Shown: one piece after another, positions 50,727-58,166 of the stretch
Layout of the letters: every line of letters begins with the position of its first letter
How positions within the stretch are numbered: the stretch's first letter is position 1
NCBI RefSeq assembly: GCF_034676705.1
Contig: NZ_JAUCBS010000013.1
Coordinates: forward strand, 1,902,501-1,966,500
Direction: 5' to 3'
DNA length: 64,000 nucleotides
Source: Gemmobacter sp.
GTDB lineage: Bacteria; Pseudomonadota; Alphaproteobacteria; Rhodobacterales; Rhodobacteraceae
The notes under the pieces: generated by a model
What the model saw: the letters and a program-made list of their open reading frames with translations, nothing else
Told to the model about the DNA's origin: nothing
Database searches by the model: none
Made by a program: the position numbers and the translations under genes

Positions 50727-51343
50727 GGCGCACCTCCATCGCGTGTCAATCCAGGGAACAGGACAAGATCCTGAGGACATTTCCTCGACAGCAGCGATTT
50801 CAGACGAGGAGAAACATGAGCTGACAGGATCCGGTTGTCACTCGAGAGGACGTTTGCTTCGCGCATCATCCGGAACAGGACCTGGCGCAACTTTGCGCGT
50901 GTTGTCGGGCGGATCCCGGCGAGCCCTTCTTCCCACTCGGCTTTCGCTGAAAACAACACATTGAAGCTATCGAGGGGGAGTTCGAACTGGAACGACAGGA
51001 AACGCTCATGAATGACTTCGGTCGCGAACTCCCGGACAAATCGATATGCTCGACAGATGGAAAGCCACAGCAGCGCTTGTTGATCCTGACGGTCTGCACA
51101 TTCAACAAGATGGACGAGTTCTTCCTCGTCCAGCGTTGAAATCCGATTCACGATCTCACGAAGCGTGCGACGTCGTGAAGCGACCTTGGGCAGGGAAGTG
51201 ATGCCCTTCTCCAACGCACGGTGCAGCGTTGCATCCCATGGCTCTGATGGAGCATGAAGGCGGGCCACTTCGACACTTTCGTTCAAGAGTAGTCCACCGA
51301 CGGCGAATGACATCTTGTATGCCTGCGGGGGTGGGCAAGTCAT
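50723..51343 (-). CDS. brxA: BREX protein BrxA (DUF1819)
   Basis: This 206-residue protein of the DUF1819 family has the typical opening YKMSFAVGGLLLNESVEVAR, the helical TLREIVNRISTLDEEELVHL, ALLWLSICRAYRFVREFATE and a C-terminal winged-helix-like KLRQVLFRMMREANVLSSDN. BrxA binds DNA in studied systems. The start at 51,343 overlaps the brxR stop by four bases. The upstream ATG at 51,370 would lie inside brxR. Confidence 0.9.
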   Translation of the reverse strand: MTCPPPQAYKMSFAVGGLLLNESVEVARLHAPSEPWDATLHRALEKGITSLPKVASRRRTLREIVNRISTLDEEELVHLVECADRQDQQALLWLSICRAYRFVREFATEVIHERFLSFQFELPLDSFNVLFSAKAEWEEGLAGIRPTTRAKLRQVLFRMMREANVLSSDNRILSAHVSPRLKSLLSRKCPQDLVLFPGLTRDGGAP

Positions 51344-52212
51344 GGTCCTGGGGTTCCAGCGCAACTGCAAAGATCTTTGCGATTAAGTAGCACGATCTGC
51401 TGATCCTGCGGCTTGCGTGTGGCTGGATCAATGTCGAGTCCGAGTCGTCTCAGCGCGTAGTAGAGCAGCGCGCGACGAACCTTGATCTCCGCTTTTCCGG
51501 CCTGCATGCCGTAATCCAGCGCAATAACCCTGGCCTGAGCCTCAGTCAGGTCAGGGTGTGGGCCTACCTCCAGTGTCACTTCGGAATGCCAGTCCTGGTC
51601 TTCGTTGGCGGAGACCTCGGCTTCGCCAGTTCCGCGAACCGCTAGCATCCGCGAAAGCAGGAAGTCCTTGAACCTCTCGTCTGTCATGCAGAACGCCCGC
51701 GCGTGCCACCGAAACCCGTCGAATGCGATGGCATGGGGGGCGATCCATCGCCAGCAGGGTTCCGGAGCGGACAGTGACTGATACTCGATCTCAATCGCTT
51801 CAGATCGCCGAATCGCCTGCACGACCGAGCGCAACGTTTCGGGAACCACGCCGCGCATTGGCGTGGGTGCTGAGCCGAATGCCGGCAAATCCATGATCCA
51901 GCAATCATCGCGATCCAGGAACCCATCATCCAGGAGCCGTAGCTGGGCCAGGTAGCGGCCAGCGTCCAGTTTCCCGAACACAGGCTTGAAATCTGCGCCA
52001 CGCACGTAGGTTCGCGCGCTCTTGTCGTAGACCATATTCTCTGGGGCAAAGCTGATGTAGCGGTTCAGGTCGGATGAGGCCTGGTTCACCGACAGCCCGA
52101 ATTGCTCCATCACATCACTGCGGTTAACATGCCCCTCCCAGAACAGGCGGAACTCGATGAACTCGAGCCTCTGCTCGACGCTCCAACGGAATTCCGACCT
52201 GCCGTTTTCCAC
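51340..52212 (-). CDS. brxR: BREX transcriptional regulator BrxR (winged helix-WYL)
   Basis: BrxR-type proteins repress BREX and related defence islands. This about 290-residue protein has an N-terminal winged helix (SVEQRLEFIEFRLFWEGHVN, RSDVMEQFGLSVNQASSDLN), a WYL domain (SEAIEIEYQSLSAPEPCWRW; APHAIAFDGFRWHARAFCMT) and a C-terminal extension (VALDYGMQAGKAEIKVRRAL). The chosen start is a GTG at 52,212 after AGGGGGAG. GTG 52,215 and TTG 52,242 are alternatives. It is the first gene of the BREX operon, with a 4-base overlap to brxA. Confidence 0.88.
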   Translation of the reverse strand: MENGRSEFRWSVEQRLEFIEFRLFWEGHVNRSDVMEQFGLSVNQASSDLNRYISFAPENMVYDKSARTYVRGADFKPVFGKLDAGRYLAQLRLLDDGFLDRDDCWIMDLPAFGSAPTPMRGVVPETLRSVVQAIRRSEAIEIEYQSLSAPEPCWRWIAPHAIAFDGFRWHARAFCMTDERFKDFLLSRMLAVRGTGEAEVSANEDQDWHSEVTLEVGPHPDLTEAQARVIALDYGMQAGKAEIKVRRALLYYALRRLGLDIDPATRKPQDQQIVLLNRKDLCSCAGTPGP

Positions 52213-52276
52213 CACGCTCCCCCTGTTGCTTGGTGGGCACAATTGCTATGCGCGCCCAATTTTTGGTCTCTAACGG

Positions 52277-52305
52277 ACGCTATCCGACCGGTCCAGCGCG
52301 CGCAA
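52277..52305 (-). promoter_or_regulatory. Candidate BREX operon promoter with palindromic operator
   Basis: On the minus strand TTGCGC (52,300-52,305) is 17 bases from TAGCGT (52,277-52,282), about 65 bases before the brxR start. An 8-bp palindrome GACCGGTC (52,286-52,293) sits between the two boxes, a plausible regulator site. Motif-based only. Confidence 0.4.
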
Positions 52306-53057
52306 TCCAAATGGTGGGCAGGGGGGCATCTGGCGGCTGCTCCAGGCGTTGAAAGAAACTGTCCATCTTGCGCAAGGCAATTGTTGCTACCGCCACTGCA
52401 AACCAGGTTCCGCTTGAACCTGGGGCGCTCCCGCCAAGGCGACTGCTCATAGAGAACTTCGAATGTGTCATTGAGAACGGATGCGGTGGTGACATGATCC
52501 ATGCGGGCATAGTGGAGGCGGTCGAGCCGCGCACGAAACCTCTGGAGGATTGCCTGCAGCTTACCCCCTCCCTCCCCCCCATGGGCCATGACGCTGTACT
52601 TCGGCTTATCGGAGCCGACCACCGAATCGAATTCGGTTTAATCGATCCGTAATGTCGGCTGTTGATCCGTGTGAATTTTGTACGCGCAGAAAACATCAAG
52701 GCCACCCAATTGGGTGGCCTTGTGTATTGTGAACCCCTATCTGGCTTTCAGGGCTCGGTGCAGCCAGGAAACGGGAAAACCCACGCTGCAATTGTCAAAG
52801 CATATAGACAAGAATGATATATACCGGCGCCCCGCATCGGTCAATGCCTCTTGCGCCAATTTTTCACGATCCCTTAATCCGCGCTATTGACTCCCGCAAT
52901 TGCTCGCGCTAGATACCACAGTATTGAAGGGGGATGGCTCCCCCAAAGCACATAGGAAAACAGGGATAGTTGGCATGAATTCGCACGCTGCATCGCTCTA
53001 TTTGCTCACCAGGGGACGCGACCTGCGCGTTTGCACTGCCGGAAAGCGCTCCGGCAT
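52306..53057. other. Gap between BREX promoter and IS903 copy 2
   Basis: About 750 bases without a convincing gene. Open frames on both strands here (for example a plus-strand frame at 52,368-52,652) resemble nothing recognised. A plus-strand frame from 52,976 (MNSHAASLYLLTRGRDLRVC) runs straight into the IS903 end and may be the start of a gene cut by it. A 24-bp perfect palindrome lies at 52,698-52,721. Confidence 0.4.
52698..52721. terminator. 24-bp perfect palindrome, likely terminator
   Basis: AAGGCCACCCAA and its exact complement TTGGGTGGCCTT form a 12-bp stem with no unpaired loop bases. The minus-strand continuation is T-rich (GATGTTTTCT), so it could stop minus-strand transcription coming from the IS copy before it enters the BREX promoter region. 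Confidence 0.5.
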
Positions 53058-54107
53058 GACTCTTTTGCACAAATCGGCTGCTGACTGTCCTTCCCCTTTC
53101 CCTGGGCAGACTTATCCCGCGACCTCTGTGACGGGGATGCCGAGCGCGGTGAAGCCATTGAGCACGGCAACCCTGACCTGGAACTCCGCAACCTGACGGT
53201 CGAAGTCTCGGGCGGACAGGCGCTGACCCAGCAGCTTGACGCAGTGCATCTTGGTTTCGGCGCGGCTTCGGCGGTGATAGCCGCTCCATCGTCGCCAGAT
53301 GGTCCGCCCGACGCGCTTCGATGTGCGCAGGATTTCGTTGCGCGCGACAGCACCGGGGGTGTCTGGCTTCCAGGGCTTGGCGTTCTTGCGGGGCGGTATG
53401 ATCGCCGCCGCGCCACGGGCCGCGATGGCGTCATGGCACTTGCGGGTGTCGAAGGCGCCGTCGGCGGTGACAGTGGCGATCTCCTGCTCGGGAGGGATCT
53501 GGCCCAGCAGTTCGGGCAGCATGGGCGCGTCGCCCACGTCGCTGGTGGTGAACTCGGCCGCCCGGATTTCTAGGGATTTCTCGTCGATCCCGATGTGGAT
53601 CTTGCGCCAAACCCGGCGTTTGGTGCCTCCATGCTTGCGGGCGTTCCATTCCCCTTCGCCCTCGACCTTGATCCCGGTGCTGTCCACCAGCAGGTGCAAC
53701 GGGCCGTTGGAACCCCGGTAGGGAATGTTCACCTTCAACGCCTTCTGGCGGCGGCTGAGCGTGCTGAAGTCGGGCACGGCCCAGTCCAGGCCGATCAGGC
53801 GCAGGAGGCTCTCAACAAACCCGGTTGTCTGTCGAAGCGCCATGCCGAACAGAACCTTCATCGTCAGGCAGGTTTGGATGGCGGCATCACCATAGGCGGG
53901 CTGCCGCCCGCGCTTGCCGGTCGGTGCGGCTTCCCATGTCATGGCGGGATCGAACCAGATCGTCAGCGAGCCGCGGCGCTTCAGCGCTTCATTGTAGGCC
54001 GGCCAGTTCCTGGTCTTGTAGGTCGGAGGTGTCGGTCTGCTCATGCCTCACAGCTACCATGCTGGATTCACGAGATGAATCCCTCACAGGATTTGTGCAA
54101 CAGAGCC
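53058..54107 (-). mobile_element. IS903-group (IS5 family) insertion sequence, copy 2
   Basis: This 1,050-bp element is in the same orientation as copy 1 and appears identical across the transposase. The left end reads GACTCTTTTGCACAAATC, one base different from copy 1; the right end is the same. The 9-base flanks CTCCGGCAT (left) and ACTTGAATC (right) do not match, so the target duplication is missing. This points to a deletion or rearrangement beside the element after insertion. Confidence 0.9.
53112..54044 (-). CDS. IS5-family (IS903 group) transposase, copy 2
   Basis: This 310-residue transposase has the same residue sequence as the copy at 33,370-34,302, including the DDE residues in LLVDSTGIKV, TADGAFDTRK and RSRAETKMHC. 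The frame is intact. Near-identity of the two copies means recent transposition or gene conversion within this island. Confidence 0.92.
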   Translation of the reverse strand: MSRPTPPTYKTRNWPAYNEALKRRGSLTIWFDPAMTWEAAPTGKRGRQPAYGDAAIQTCLTMKVLFGMALRQTTGFVESLLRLIGLDWAVPDFSTLSRRQKALKVNIPYRGSNGPLHLLVDSTGIKVEGEGEWNARKHGGTKRRVWRKIHIGIDEKSLEIRAAEFTTSDVGDAPMLPELLGQIPPEQEIATVTADGAFDTRKCHDAIAARGAAAIIPPRKNAKPWKPDTPGAVARNEILRTSKRVGRTIWRRWSGYHRRSRAETKMHCVKLLGQRLSARDFDRQVAEFQVRVAVLNGFTALGIPVTEVAG

Positions 54108-54220
54108 ACTTGAATCCTTGACATCCGGAATTGCCCGCTTTCTTTGGGCCGTCCCTTGACATTTCATGCTCTTTCTGCTTTCCAGAACATCATATTATAG
54201 CTAATTAAAGGAAATCCAAA

Positions 54221-54562
54221 ATGAGCAATATTCCCGATCTCAGAAATCTGACTTCGTCGGAACTGCGCCAGGTTATCGCGACTGCGGAAAGCCTTATTGA
54301 CAGCAAGATCCGTCAAGAACGCGACAATGCACGTCGAGAAGCCGAAGATCTGATACGGAAGTTGGGATTCACACCGGACGACCTGTTCGGCAATCCCATG
54401 CGTGCTTCCACGAACCAGCGCAAGCGCGGCGAGGCCGTCAGCGCTCCAAAGTTCCGGAACCCTAACAATACTAACGAAACGTGGACGGGCCGTGGCCGCA
54501 AGCCGAAATGGTTCGAAGAACTTAGCGAGGAACAGCGTAAGGCTGCAGAAATCAAGGGCTGA
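54221..54562 (+). CDS. H-NS family nucleoid protein (HvrA-like)
   Basis: This 113-residue protein has an N-terminal coiled-coil oligomerisation region (LRNLTSSELRQVIATAESLI; RQERDNARREAEDLIRKLGF) and a C-terminal DNA-binding domain with the H-NS signature, APKFRNPNNTNETWTGRGRK followed by PKW. This is the organisation of H-NS/HvrA proteins that bind AT-rich DNA and silence acquired genes. An AAAGGAAATCC ribosome site precedes the ATG. It sits between an IS copy and the integrase, so it is island-encoded and may control island genes. Confidence 0.88.
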   Translation: MSNIPDLRNLTSSELRQVIATAESLIDSKIRQERDNARREAEDLIRKLGFTPDDLFGNPMRASTNQRKRGEAVSAPKFRNPNNTNETWTGRGRKPKWFEELSEEQRKAAEIKG

Positions 54563-54848
54563 TTAGTCCTCGCTGTTTCCAGAATCCCGGAAAGGCGGGG
54601 GGCCGAACTCGCACTTTTGTGACGTTTGCAGGCCCCTCCTGCCATCGGGCTGCCTAGTATACTGTCGTATATGGTAGTAGTGGGGCGAGTCGGCATTTTG
54701 TCCCGTATTGTCAATTGATTGGCGGATCTCTTCTGCAACCAACAATACGCAATCCGTCCCCAGGAATACGGGATCTGTGCCCATGCGTACTTGCGCACCG
54801 AGCATCGGGGCTCGATCGTGCGGGCTAGGCCCGTTTCCCGCCCCATGA

Positions 54849-56153
54849 TCAGATCAGGTCATCAAGCGACTTGGCGAGTTGGCGGCGGCTTTCTTCGGTC
54901 GTCTTGATGTATTGTTGCGTCGTGATGACCGAGCTGTGCAACATCTGATCTTTGATCATGCTGATGTGCACGTTCTTGCGGGCCAGCGTCGAGCCAAAGG
55001 TGTGCCGCAGGCTGTATGTCGTCAGCTTCTCGGCGCTGTTGGTCTCAAACTTGTCGGCATACTTCCGGAAGACGATTTCTGTTCGCTTTTCCGAAAGTGG
55101 CTCCTGCTTGTAAGCCTTGATGTTGCCGAAGACATAGGGGCTATCTGGGGAATCCCGCATCGCGGCGCGCATGATTTCCAGTGCGCCCTCAGACGCATAG
55201 ACGGTCTCTGCGCTTGTGCTGGTCTTCGCGGCGGTCTTGTGTTTCCGGAACACCATCGCACCGGATTCCAGGTTTAGGTAGTTCCCGACACCATCATCCT
55301 CGCGCCTAAGGCTGCGCAGCATTCCCGGCCTCTGCCCGGTAAGCAGGATGCACATCAGGAAGCGCGCGTGGTTGCGTTCGATGTCGTCGAAGTTCTCGGG
55401 GTTTCCATAGAACTCCTTGAAGTCCTGGATCCCCTTTTCGGTCAGGATCGTCTGGCGATACTTGACCGGGTTTGGCGCTGTCAGCTTATTCTTGCTGCGC
55501 AGGATGTTCCGCGAAATTCGCTCTTCGAGGACCTCCAGCTCAAGCACCGCGAACAGGGTCTGCCGGAACTTGTTGAACTCTTGGGGGGTGTCAGCAAGGG
55601 CCGCTTTGACTTTTCCGACATCGGACACGGTCAGATCTTTGGTGCGCTTGGACGCGCCAAACCCTGCCTCGGCATGCTTCCAGAGTCGCTTGATGTTCAG
55701 CTTGTGGCGGCGCCCGACACCGCTCTTGGTGGCCGCGTAATTGTCCCAGGCCGTCTTCAGAAACTCGGGGTTCTCTGCATCAGCATATCCGTTGTAGTCT
55801 GCTTGGACCGTCTTCATCTTGCGAGCGAGTTCGTCTCTCTCGATGCGCCAGACTTCGCGATGATCGATGCCCTGCTTGCCGGATTCGATGAGCTGCCGCG
55901 TCCGCTCCTTCGCAGTCTCTAGCGAGATCATGTGGCTGTCAGGGAAGACATACCCAACCTGCTTGGGGGCGGGTCGGGGTGCATACTCGGATGGAGCAGG
56001 AGGGTAGATGCGGAACTTGACGCGGTATGACTTTTTCCCCTTGGGGGTGACCACAACCTGCAACGGCAGCCCATCGACGGGCACCGAATACTCTTTGTCT
56101 CGGGGCTCCAGGTCCCGAATTTTCGCTTCGGTCAGTTCCTTGCGTCGCGCCAT
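54849..56153 (-). CDS. int: Tyrosine-type site-specific integrase of the island
   Basis: This 434-residue integrase is of the phage/island (P4-like) type. The N-terminal arm-binding domain spans about 1-110 (MARRKELTEAKIRDLEPRDK; PLQVVVTPKGKKSYRVKFRI), the core-binding domain about 125-225, and the catalytic domain about 235-425. Catalytic residues are R275 (LTGQRPGMLRSL), R383 (TTYSLRHTFGST), H406 (MLHSSVITTQQY) and the nucleophile Y415. The usual first His of HxxR is Tyr, which is common in this group. It lies 177 bases from the right core repeat, transcribed inward, the expected place for the enzyme that inserted the island. Confidence 0.93.
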   Translation of the reverse strand: MARRKELTEAKIRDLEPRDKEYSVPVDGLPLQVVVTPKGKKSYRVKFRIYPPAPSEYAPRPAPKQVGYVFPDSHMISLETAKERTRQLIESGKQGIDHREVWRIERDELARKMKTVQADYNGYADAENPEFLKTAWDNYAATKSGVGRRHKLNIKRLWKHAEAGFGASKRTKDLTVSDVGKVKAALADTPQEFNKFRQTLFAVLELEVLEERISRNILRSKNKLTAPNPVKYRQTILTEKGIQDFKEFYGNPENFDDIERNHARFLMCILLTGQRPGMLRSLRREDDGVGNYLNLESGAMVFRKHKTAAKTSTSAETVYASEGALEIMRAAMRDSPDSPYVFGNIKAYKQEPLSEKRTEIVFRKYADKFETNSAEKLTTYSLRHTFGSTLARKNVHISMIKDQMLHSSVITTQQYIKTTEESRRQLAKSLDDLI

Positions 56154-56162
56154 GGCTTTCAG

Positions 56163-56291
56163 CCTTACCTTACCAAATCCTTACCAAATGGATCGGCTCT
56201 TTTTAACCTTCCTGAAATCTTTGTCCAGACCAAGGATACCGATAAGTTTGACAAAACACCGAAAATACGAGAGAAATTACCATCTTGGTAA
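56163..56291. promoter_or_regulatory. Putative integrase arm-type binding sites, right end
   Basis: TTACCAAATCC (56,170-56,180) and TTACCAAAT (56,181-56,189) form a direct pair, and TTACCATCTTGGTAA (56,277-56,291) is an inverted pair. The same TTACCA word is found at 24,911-24,953 in the left end. AGGATACCGA at 56,233-56,242 also repeats ten bases of the core. The region also serves as the leader of the integrase gene and of rebuilt ybgC. Confidence 0.55.
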
Positions 56292-56311
56292 GAATGGAGT
56301 GTGCGGCTGTG

Positions 56312-56758
56312 ATGCATAGATTTCAAATACGCGTCTATTACGAGGATACCGATCTGGCCGGGATCGTCTATTACGCCAATTACCTCAAGTTCATCGAGCG
56401 GGCGCGGACGGAATGGGTGCGCGGGCTGGGGGTGGACCAGGGGCGCCTGAAGGCCGAGGAGGGCGTCGTCTTTGCCGTTCGCAGGGTCGAGGCGGATTAT
56501 CTGTCGCCCGCGCGGTTCGATGACCAGCTGGAGGTGCGCACAGAGCTTCTGGCCGCCACTGGTGCCCGGATCGCGCTGATGCAGGAGGTCTGGCGCGGCG
56601 ACATGCGCCTGTTCGCCGCCCGGGTCGAACTGGTCGCCCTGCGCGAGGATGGTCGGCCTGCCCGGATCCCGCCGGCGTTGCGGGGGGTGCTGGGCGGCCA
56701 GCCGCCCGGCACCATGGTTTCAGGCGCCGAACGCCGGGGCATAGCTGACGATGCCTGA
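56312..56758 (+). CDS. ybgC: YbgC-type acyl-CoA thioesterase, 5' end rebuilt by the island
   Basis: This 148-residue hot-dog-fold thioesterase of the YbgC/4-hydroxybenzoyl-CoA thioesterase family has RVYYEDTDLAGIVYYANYLK with the conserved Asp-x-x-x-x-V-Y-Y-x-x-Y, FIERARTEWVRGLGVDQGRL, VFAVRRVEADYLSPARFDDQ and LEVRTELLAATGARIALMQE. The native gene began MHRLPV (fragment at 24,820). Here the first six codons are MHRFQI and come from the island, after which the native frame continues. GGAG lies 12 bases before the ATG. tolQ, often the next gene, is absent; the 3' end overlaps the convergent yjhQ by 39 bases. Confidence 0.9.
   Translation: MHRFQIRVYYEDTDLAGIVYYANYLKFIERARTEWVRGLGVDQGRLKAEEGVVFAVRRVEADYLSPARFDDQLEVRTELLAATGARIALMQEVWRGDMRLFAARVELVALREDGRPARIPPALRGVLGGQPPGTMVSGAERRGIADDA
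56330..56352. repeat. attR core: right 23-bp direct repeat of the island
   Basis: This copy is identical to 24,838-24,860 and lies inside the intact ybgC reading frame, coding for RVYYEDT and the next partial codon. The island ends here. The preceding 18 coding bases (ATGCATAGATTTCAAATA) come from the island. Confidence 0.9.
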
Positions 56759-57208
56759 GGGGGGATCCGGCAGGAAAGCCAGTTGCTGGAAATACTCCGG
56801 CGGCGGCCCGGGGTAGCGCAGGCCCCCGCGGGCAAAGCCGAAGCGACAGTAGTAGCCCGGATCGCCCAGCACGACGCAACCGGCCACGCCCCCGGCCTTC
56901 AGCTGCGCCAACCCTGCCCGGATCAGCGCGCTGCCGACCCCTGCGCGCTGATGATCCGGCAGAACCGAGACCGGACCCAGCCCGACCCAGCCCCGCGCCC
57001 CGGCGATCTGCACCGGCGAAAAGGCGACATGGCCGACCAGGCGACCATCCTGCTCGGCCACCAGCGACAGGTGCAGATCCCCGGCCTTGCGCAGATCGTC
57101 GATGATCTGCGCCTCGGTCCCGCTGGCATGGGGCGCGGTGGCAAAGGCCGCCGTGGTCAGTGCGCGGATGGCCGCCGCATCCTGCGGCAGTTCGGGGCGG
57201 ATGATCAT
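56720..57208 (-). CDS. yjhQ: GNAT N-acetyltransferase, YjhQ-like
   Basis: This 162-residue acetyltransferase has the GNAT fold signatures MIIRPELPQDAAAIRALTTA, LVGHVAFSPVQIAGARGWVG, the acetyl-CoA loop LGPVSVLPDHQRAGVGSALI and VVLGDPGYYCRFGFARGG (the LGDPxYYxRFGF block of the YjhQ branch). In E. coli YjhQ is the antitoxin partner of TopAI (YjhX). Here a YjhX-like gene lies 11 bases upstream on the same strand, in the same order. The last 39 bases overlap the convergent ybgC gene. Confidence 0.82.
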   Translation of the reverse strand: MIIRPELPQDAAAIRALTTAAFATAPHASGTEAQIIDDLRKAGDLHLSLVAEQDGRLVGHVAFSPVQIAGARGWVGLGPVSVLPDHQRAGVGSALIRAGLAQLKAGGVAGCVVLGDPGYYCRFGFARGGLRYPGPPPEYFQQLAFLPDPPSGIVSYAPAFGA

Positions 57209-57219
57209 GGCAGGCCCTT

Positions 57220-57477
57220 TCAACGGTTGTCAGGTTGGGCGCGCACGGAACGGCGGCCCAGGTCAGAGATGCGATAGGGCTGCGACTGCCGGGATTCGAC
57301 CAGCCGCTTGCGGCGCAGCGCCGCCAGCACCTGTGGCGTGCAATCCGCCAGGACAAGACCGTCGCGCGTGATGCACAGGGTTTCGGTGATGCGGCCGTTC
57401 GGGCCACGGGCATGGCGGATGCAGCCGCCTTGCGCCAGCACGTGCAGCACGCGCTGTTCGATACGGGAGATATTCAT
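57220..57477 (-). CDS. topAI: YjhX/TopAI-like topoisomerase I inhibitor toxin
   Basis: This 85-residue protein of the YjhX family starts MNISRIEQRVLHVLAQGGCI and has RHARGPNGRITETLCITRDG, DCTPQVLAALRRKRLVESRQ and SQPYRISDLGRRSVRAQ. The E. coli member (TopAI) binds and inhibits topoisomerase I and is neutralised by the adjacent YjhQ. The gene pair here has the same order and spacing. The ATG at 57,477 follows an in-frame upstream extension that is not conserved-looking. Function is inferred from family and neighbour. Confidence 0.82.
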   Translation of the reverse strand: MNISRIEQRVLHVLAQGGCIRHARGPNGRITETLCITRDGLVLADCTPQVLAALRRKRLVESRQSQPYRISDLGRRSVRAQPDNR

Positions 57478-57724
57478 CGGGAAAAGCCTGATACGCAGAT
57501 ACCTGAAGCGCATGGCAACGCGTCCCGGCCAAGGCCGGAGGATGCGCCATGCGGCGGTCTGCCCGGTCACGGGCAGTCAGGGGGTGCGAACAAGCTCTGA
57601 CATCGACAATTCCCTGGCTGAGGGGTGCAAGCCCCATCTTTGCCATTGGCAGGCACCTGTCAAGCAGGACAGGCGCGGGCCGCAGGACCGCCCGGCAGGG
57701 CGGCCCCTTTCGTTCTGGTCCGGC

Positions 57725-57931
57725 TTAGGCCAGCGACAGGTTGGTCGCCGATTCGCGGCCGTTGCGGTCACGCTCCAGATCGAAGGTCACGGCCTGACCG
57801 TCGTTCAGCTGGCGGATGCCGGCACGTTCCAGCGCCGAGATGTGCACGAACACATCCTTGGAGCCGCCTTCCGGCGCGATGAAGCCGAAGCCTTTGGTGG
57901 TGTTGAACCATTTCACGGTGCCCTTGGCCAT
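57725..57931 (-). CDS. Cold-shock protein (CspA family)
   Basis: This 68-residue protein is one cold-shock domain with both RNA-binding motifs: KGTVKWFNTTKGFGFIAPEG (RNP1) and DVFVHISALERAG (RNP2), ending DRNGRESATNLSLA. Such proteins are single-strand nucleic-acid chaperones. The ATG at 57,931 begins MAKGTVKW as usual. The 235-bp gap upstream is AT-richer than its surroundings and probably holds a long 5' leader, which is common for csp genes. Confidence 0.93.
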   Translation of the reverse strand: MAKGTVKWFNTTKGFGFIAPEGGSKDVFVHISALERAGIRQLNDGQAVTFDLERDRNGRESATNLSLA

Positions 57932-58166
57932 CGTGATATTCCTTGTTCTGATGCCGCTCACGGTATGCAGCGGCTTGGCAAAGCAGAAGATCGAAAGCTG
58001 AGCCGTCAGGAACAGGTCCGAAAATTCGTATGCCCGCCCCATATAATGGGTCTTTGGCGGAATTACCCGAAAATAATTTCCGCATCGGCAGAAAATCGCG
58101 CGAGGGGTTGATCCTGAACGGAAATTTCCGGGTATGCGGCGCCGGATCCCGGCGCCGCAGGGGGTG

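Larger units (their letters stand above)
24861..56352. mobile_element. Integrated genomic island (defence island) of about 31.5 kb
   Basis: The element is bounded by the 23-bp direct repeats, carries a tyrosine integrase gene at its right end facing inward, has integrase arm-type repeats inside both ends, and interrupts ybgC. Its genes look lower in G+C than the flanks by eye. Cargo: an RTX protein, a HEPN/GHKL cassette, an unclassified acidic protein, four insertion sequences, a type 1 BREX operon and an H-NS-like protein. No conjugation, replication or phage structural genes are seen, so it probably needs a helper for transfer. Confidence 0.88.

Noticed and set aside
52110..52652. Open frames on both strands upstream of brxR
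   Set aside because: Neither strand gives recognisable domains, ribosome sites are poor, and the minus frame overlaps brxR in another frame.
33307..54116. BREX as cargo of a composite IS903 transposon
   Set aside because: The outer flanks do not share a 9-bp duplication (CAGTAGACG versus ACTTGAATC), and copy 1 has its own private duplication.
54563..54805. 80-codon minus-strand frame between the H-NS-like gene and the integrase
   Set aside because: No ribosome site, no recognised motif, and it is in a region with short A/T-rich repeats; left as non-coding.
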